The notes under the pieces: model-generated
Database searches by the model: none
The model's input: the letters and a program-made list of their open reading frames with translations, nothing else
What the model was told of the DNA's origin: nothing
In this document: in pieces, positions 58,510 to 64,000 of the stretch
Position numbering within the stretch: position 1 is the stretch's first letter
Layout of the letters: every line of letters begins with the position of its first letter
Program-made: the position numbers and the translations under genes
Assembly (NCBI RefSeq): GCF_037975245.1
Contig: NC_092577.1
Coordinates: forward strand, 26,721,398-26,785,397
Length of the DNA: 64,000 nucleotides
Direction of reading: 5' to 3'
DNA from: Apostichopus japonicus
Lineage: Eukaryota; Echinodermata; Holothuroidea; Aspidochirotida; Stichopodidae

Positions 58510-58815
58510 TTAGGCGTGCCGCGCTCTGCAAAAGTTATCTTTACGTTGCTTGCAAATGGCGTTTTCTTCTTGTCGCTACAAAATGCAGACAGCAATGAAA
58601 CGTGACTCCTGACCTGAGATGTCCATCGCTGTATCGTTTGTGCACTGTGCTGTGGGTATTGACCGCAGCTGTTTGTACTGACTGTACACTAGTGTCTAAT
58701 TACCAACGGTAGCAAGCTGTGTGTGCATTTTCTGAGATTGATGGTGGTGTCTAACACTTCTATTACACCTCATTCGTCAGATTACCGGCATTAGACGTTT
58801 CTTTTTGCGCGAGTC
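58510..58815 (-). repeat. Inverted third copy of the 10.8-11.4 kb repeat
   Basis: Its reverse complement matches 10759-11115 over most of the unit, including TTGCTACCGTTGGTAATTAG and ACGTTTCATTGCTGTCTGC, with indels. Confidence 0.75.
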
Positions 58816-59759
58816 TTAACACCCTTAGGCTGTAAGTCAAGCGTTATTTTACATGCGACATGCACACAGTAGGCATATATGTAGAAAGTAAGCATTTATA
58901 CTTAAACACTTGACAAGTTATTCTTTGATTCCATTTACGTATACGGTTGTATCTTAGTGTTACGTACTGCATGTCTTTCATCAAATCGCACATGAAGGAG
59001 ATCATCGCAAGAAAATATTTGTCATAGCATAATTCTTATAGTTGGCCTAGTTTCATCTAAGAAACACTTTATCAATTTACAAGGTTTAAAACTGGGTGGG
59101 AATGACGTACATGTCAATTTTTGTATATACCAGACAGTAATCTTTGCATCAAAACTTTTGCTGTTCGTAATTTGGGGCACGTAAATTTATACTAGTTGGC
59201 AGTTTGAATATTTGTCCTGTTGAAAAACCAAGCGAGTATCATGATTAAATGAAAAACAAATACATGAAAGGGATTGGTGAGAACGAAATTCGGTAGAAAG
59301 GTCATTAGTCACAAACTGCAGAGGGAGGCCTTCGGAATAATTGTTAAGCCTTCTTTTCTTTTTCTTCTTCTCTTCTCCTTCTTTTCTTTTCTTCTCTTAT
59401 TTTTCCTTTCTTTTTTTTTGAATCTTTCACTGGATTGTTGCCATTATGGTTTCCTTCAAAGAGAGGGCTTTTACCACAAATCCTGTGGGTTTAGGTGTGC
59501 TAAATGGAAGCTATCAAGGCCCTTTTGAATGACATATTCATGCTTGGATAACGAACTTGTTGAGAGATATTACGTAAGTGCTTCCAATGAATAAGTTTAA
59601 TGAACGGATTTAAGAACTAGGAGATGGATAATAGAGAAACATCCCAACTCAACCTTATTATAAGTTTGTAAAGGATTTAACCATATACACGGATACGTCT
59701 TTTGGTCGATGATAATCGTCACCGATGCAGCTTGGCCCATTCTCATATTTCATGTGAAG
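58816..59759. other. Unassigned, with a pyrimidine tract
   Basis: A C/T-rich run at 59348-59420. No gene recognised. Confidence 0.35.
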
Positions 59760-60012
59760 TTAAAAAATTAAAAGAATCATAACGAAGGCAGGTATCAGAG
59801 ACAATATATATTATTCAGTAACCTCAAAACTCTCTAATGTTCGATTTTTAAGTTTACCGCTTTCTGTTGGACTGAATACGCTCGCTTTGAAAATTGGCTC
59901 CTAATGCCTAACCACAATGCACAGTAAGCCGCCATGGTTAACTTAAAAATCGAATGTAAGTTAAATTGTCTTTGATACCTGCCTTCGTTATTCCTTTAAG
60001 TTTAAGAATCCT
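59760..60012. mobile_element. Fold-back MITE-like inverted repeat
   Basis: Arms ATAACGAAGGCAGGTATCA (from 59779) and TGATACCTGCCTTCGTTAT (to 59991), with inner arms TTCGATTTTTAAGTTTACC and GTTAACTTAAAAATCGAA, give an almost fully self-complementary segment of about 250 bp. No coding frame. Confidence 0.75.
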
Positions 60013-60783
60013 CTTGTTTTTTGTGGAGGTAATAATTCATTTGCGGTCACTAGGGGTCAAAAAGTGAAAACATTGTAAACACGATATCTCAGGAAGGGAA
60101 GCTTGGACCAATCACATTTTAGTATGTAGTTGTGAACGTTCAAGAAGCGGATTTTTTTTTGTGGAGGTCAAAGGTCACTTGGAGTCACAGAGGCCAAATT
60201 GTGGAAACCTGTTTTATAATCTACCGACCAGCCTATTCGATAACATGTGCGTTACGCCTCGTAAGAATAGGAGAGGTTGTTGGCAATTGGAAATTACCTT
60301 ATGAGCATCCGTAGAATCCGAATTCAGACGTGAACAAACCGTGCCACTAACTGCATACGTCCTTGCATTACAAAGGTGTGCTGTTTGTACATACGACGTT
60401 GCAATTGGTATGAACGATACCGATGTGAATCATAGGTATTGGGCTAACAGTATCTTTGCCTCCGTTGTTGCAGGTCTTCCGTCGTATTTCGCAATTGTCA
60501 AGATTTAGTGCCAAAATAAAACATTCAATTTTGAATGTAGTTTTGTCGGGGAAATGACCAGTGGCGTCGCCAAGGGGTGGCCTGGGGGCACGTGCCCTCC
60601 CCAATAATCGTGCCCCCCGTCAGCCCCCCCCCCCCCTACCAGATTCGTAATGTTCACAAAATTCTCATACAAAAACTTTATCTGCCTCAAATTAAAAATA
60701 TAAATATCGAACAGACTAAGCCCGAAAATTCTTGAACATAAAGTTACTTCAAGTTGTAAAATATAGCACCAGATTACACCTAA
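60013..60783. other. Dispersed-repeat-like sequence and a lone hAT terminus
   Basis: GTGGAGGT...GGTCACTAGGGGTCAAA phrases occur twice (60023-60060 and 60160-60190), suggesting a diverged tandem repeat. At 60560 CAGTGGCGTCGCCAAGG looks like a hAT terminus without a partner in the window. Confidence 0.45.
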
Positions 60784-62907
60784 CAGGCGCGTATCCAGGA
60801 TTTTCTAACCCGGGGGGCGCGAATTACTATCTAAGCGGAGCGCCACCATCGGTTGGCGCGCAGCGTACAAGAAAATTTCTTGTTTTGAAACCCCCCAGAT
60901 CACCGGAAACGGCACTTCTCGGGCTTGAAATGACCAACCAGATGTACACTTTTTGCCTGAGAACCAAGTATTTCCTAATAGTTTTTTTTCCATCCATAAC
61001 CTTTTTGAAGATTGTCAACCCGGCACACATCATGTTCGACCTGATCGCATCTCCTGTGGGTCTTTGCTTTTGTAGGTGATTCTACGTCGCGGCCCACAAT
61101 ACCCGTCAGCCCCACTTTTCAAGGTTTTAAGCCCCATATTTGTTCAGAATTTGAAAATTCACATTTCTCGTGAATAAATTCACTTCAAAACATACCCATA
61201 ATGTTGTACAAAATTTCATCTATGGACAACCAATATAGAAAAAAACTTCCTTCAACCCCTTACAGACCGGTCAAAAATTGCACGAGTAGAGGGAAGTGTG
61301 ATGTAGAATGTTGGTCAGAAATTTTCGAAAATTCAGACATAGTTAATTTATTGGTGTACAAATATTAAAACCTGTTATAACGGCTATTATAAAACTTGGT
61401 TGAAGGAAATGAAAAAATAGCAGATATTTCCGAAACCGAACACTACACACATAGGCGTAGGAGGCGCGGCGGCAGTGGCGGAGCTAGGGGTATTGGTCAG
61501 GAGTGTCGAGAATGGTCTGTAGGGGCGCTTTCGACACTATCTAAGCGGAGCGCCACCACTGGTTGGCGCGTAGCGTACAGAAAATTTTTGAGTAAAGATA
61601 CTCCCTAGATCGCCGGAAATGACCCTTTCCGGGCCTGGCTAATTTGCAGATAAACGAAGAATAAGGTGTCATCGCCAAATTACACCAACAAAATGTGACA
61701 AATGTCAATAAGTAGATGAGAGCGCAATAAAAAAGTCAATAATCTAGAATAAGTAAAAAGTGGTAAAGAGCTGAAAAAGGCGTCAGCAGTCCATTTGAGT
61801 CCGTCAGGGGGGCATCCGCCCCCCTGACCATATGGACGCTCCGCCACTGCGCGGCGGGGGTGCAGGCCCTAATTCGCCATTAATAATGTAAAAGAGAGTT
61901 TTGACATAATTGGACCTCCATGCTTTTTATACATCTACATGAGACATGTCGTTGTTTACATTAGCATCCCGCGGTATACTGCGCAATTTGAACGGACCGT
62001 ACGGTACATGATGGCATGCGATGTAATAACCGATGCTTGCTTATATGATATTGACATGAACACGTTGAACGCGCGCTTCGCGCGCGAAATTTTTTTAAAT
62101 ATTTTTTTTAAGGCAAGTCGGACAGTTTTGAGGCTTTTCATCCTGGAACGCCATTTTCATGCTCACTGATATGATGTGATATCTGCTGTTTGCGTTACAA
62201 ATTCGAACAGGCGCGTAGCGAGGAATTTGCCAAGGGAGGGGCGAAGCCTGTAGGCAAATAATCTAAGCGTAGCGACACCATAGGTTGGCGCGAAGCGTAC
62301 GAGAAAATTTTGGCCGAAAATGCCTCCCAGATCGCTGGAAATGACACTTCCCAGGCCTTGTAAGTTGCCTCTAAGCACTTTCTATTTTGAAATTACTTAG
62401 CGATATCATTTAGAAAAATGCTGAATGGGGGGTGGCGGGCGGTCGCCCCCATCCCAAAATGCGTCATGTTCCCCGACGACACGGTCGAGTTCGAGACCAG
62501 CCACAGTTGGTTTCATAGCACAATTCTACACATGCGTTATGATAGACCATATATAGTATATATATAGATCATTAGTGAGAGAGGAAAATGGAAACGTCAA
62601 AAAATGGAGTTGTCGGTGTAAGGGGTAGGGTGAGGCGCACTTTTACGAAATCATAGACCTGTCACTTGCTACCCTTCAGCGCTGTAATGATGTCACTGTT
62701 CCTCTTTCTCTTCCCGGTGTCTTCGCGTTTTGCGTTTACTCCCTCTTTTTCTCCTTTTCTCTCTTTCTTCTTTTTCTTTTCCCTTCCTTCCTCTCCTCCT
62801 CCTCTTTTTTCCCCTCTTTTTTCCTTTTTTCTTCTCTTTTTTTTCTCTTCTCTTTTTCTTACCCGGGGGGCGCGCGCCCCCAACGCCCCCCCCTGGATAC
62901 GCACCTG
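60784..62907 (-). mobile_element. Nested DNA transposon, family L1, copy 6 (reversed)
   Basis: Termini CAGGCGCGTATCCAGG and CCTGGATACGCACCTG with duplication CCTAA (60779-60783, 62908-62912). Reverse of copies 1-5: terminal core (60826-60930), L3 MITE, internal core (62259-62361) and pyrimidine tract (62730-62865). Non-coding. Confidence 0.9.
61473..61849 (-). mobile_element. hAT MITE, family L3, nested in L1 copy 6
   Basis: Duplication CGCGGCGG (61465-61472, 61850-61857), the complement of CCGCCGCG; core at 61536-61639 on the minus strand. Confidence 0.9.
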
Positions 62908-62912
62908 CCTAA

Positions 62913-64000
62913 GGACCCTTAATTAATCAAATATTTCAAAAACACCCCCTCCCCTTAGACACCCAGGACGGAATTCACAAATAAACATTGTGCCCCGGTT
63001 GTAACTGCTCTTGGGCTCGGCGCCAGTTTGGTGTAGAGGGAGGGCGCTCTACGGTCACGTCAGAAAGCACAAAGAATGACAATTATACTGAGAAGACCAT
63101 CAGTTTAACTATTTATTTGGTTCCGACTGTGTCTTACTTTCTTGTAGATTCGTTGTTCGGTGACTACATAAGAATCAAAGAAATAACAACAAACATGCTT
63201 CATCGATAAATCTACACCATAACACGACAACCAACATAACATGATGACACTGAATTGGGTTGATTAAAAGAAACACGATACGAATTTGGGAAAATGTCAC
63301 TATCGTCTTCTGACCACAATATCTCAACCAGCTGGTTGGTATGAGGCGCCATGTGTGACAAAATTATATAACAAATATATTGATTATAACTCATATATTA
63401 GTTATGCATAACCTACTCAGATTAGATATGATATGATATGCCTCGTATTATGCTTCCACCCGAAGGCACCTACTCAGATTATAGATACATAGACTTGTCA
63501 TGTCATTTAATGGACTTGACAGAGAATACCCAATCTGAGGACACTGATTGGTCAATTTTCGTGTGCTACAGTGTTTAGGCACAGTTGCTATGCCTTTTGT
63601 GTGCTAGTTTATATAGTTTTTTTTCATTTTAAAGGCTTTTAGGTTCTCCCTCATGATGAAAAAATTAATTGTTGTCTCCTCTCAAAAATATCAGGGATTC
63701 CATGAAGGAATTTTCTATGTATCTATCCTCTGCTTGTTTTTTTTGTTTTTTTAATAAGAAAAGAGATGCATACTATAACATATCAGAATAGCAGATTGTC
63801 TCTCTTCTTTATTCAACTCATATCCACAGGTAATTTATATTGCCAACATTAAGATATGAGTAGAACATAAGCTGGCAAAAGGTTTGTCATATCAGTATTG
63901 CAAAAATATGGGACAAAATCATGGAAAAATTGCTGTAAATGTACCATCATGTTTCATAGTTTGACCCATTTATGTTCTACTGTGGTAAAATCATGGTACA
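62913..64000. other. Unassigned right end
   Basis: A CCCCCTCCCCTTAGACACCC repeat fragment at 62945-62970, then AT-rich DNA with no recognised gene. Confidence 0.4.

Overview
The window is a piece of a metazoan nuclear genome, not a prokaryote. It has spliced exons with GT-AG introns, LTR and non-LTR retrotransposons, a Penelope-like endonuclease, tRNA-derived SINE heads, dense hAT-type DNA transposons and many minisatellites. The repeat spectrum suggests a marine invertebrate deuterostome, possibly an echinoderm. That placement is an inference from family resemblance and I hold it with low confidence.

One host gene is well supported. Seven exons on the minus strand, between about 40.3 kb (start codon) and 13.9 kb (stop codon), encode a homologue of ELP6, the small RecA-fold subunit of the Elongator tRNA-modification complex. 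Exons 1 to 6 join in phase over 690 coding bases. The last exon is recognisable, but its phase shows that one small exon of 3n+2 bases, probably 20 or 23, is not located. The roughly 26 kb gene holds only about 0.8 kb of coding sequence. The rest is introns filled with satellites and transposons: a 57-bp array with duplicated LINE copies in intron 6, 48-bp and 53-bp arrays in intron 5, a nested transposon and a 61-bp array in intron 4, and another nested transposon in intron 2. A second possible host exon (51.8-52.4 kb, minus strand) is unidentified and has a frame conflict.

Layout: 1-2.2 kb unassigned, with GTCCGGGCGG palindromes; 2.2-4.4 kb an internally deleted Gypsy-type LTR element; 4.9-6.35 kb a broken LINE between direct repeats; 6.8-8.75 kb nested DNA transposon copy 1; 9.7-10.7 kb a Tx1/L1-like LINE remnant split by a hAT MITE; 10.8-11.5 kb a duplicated 350-bp repeat; 12.4-14.9 kb minisatellites and the ELP6 terminal exon; 15-21.4 kb the 57-bp satellite with a hAT MITE and two identical LINE copies; 21.5-40.3 kb the rest of ELP6; inside its intron 1 (36.8-39.9 kb) a Penelope fragment, SINE heads and a hAT element; 41.7-45.5 kb more hAT elements and nested copy 4; 45.6-49.5 kb a decayed Tx1/L1-like LINE; 49.7-51.1 kb two unusual satellites; 52.9-57.7 kb nested hAT elements; 59.8-62.9 kb a fold-back MITE and nested copy 6 (reversed); 62.9-64 kb unassigned.

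The most striking structure is a family of nested non-coding elements. Six copies of a roughly 2-kb element (termini CAGGYGCGTATCCAGG; five have 5-bp target duplications) each carry, nested inside, a second element type (termini CATAGGCGTAGGAG, 8-bp duplication TGTGTAGT). In four copies a third element (termini CAGTGGCGGAGC, 8-bp duplication CCGCCGCG) sits inside the second. A conserved module of about 100 bp recurs about 21 times in the window, in the same orientation and 40-65 bp from the right terminus of at least five different terminus families. It may be a shared subterminal transposase-recognition or mobilisation module.
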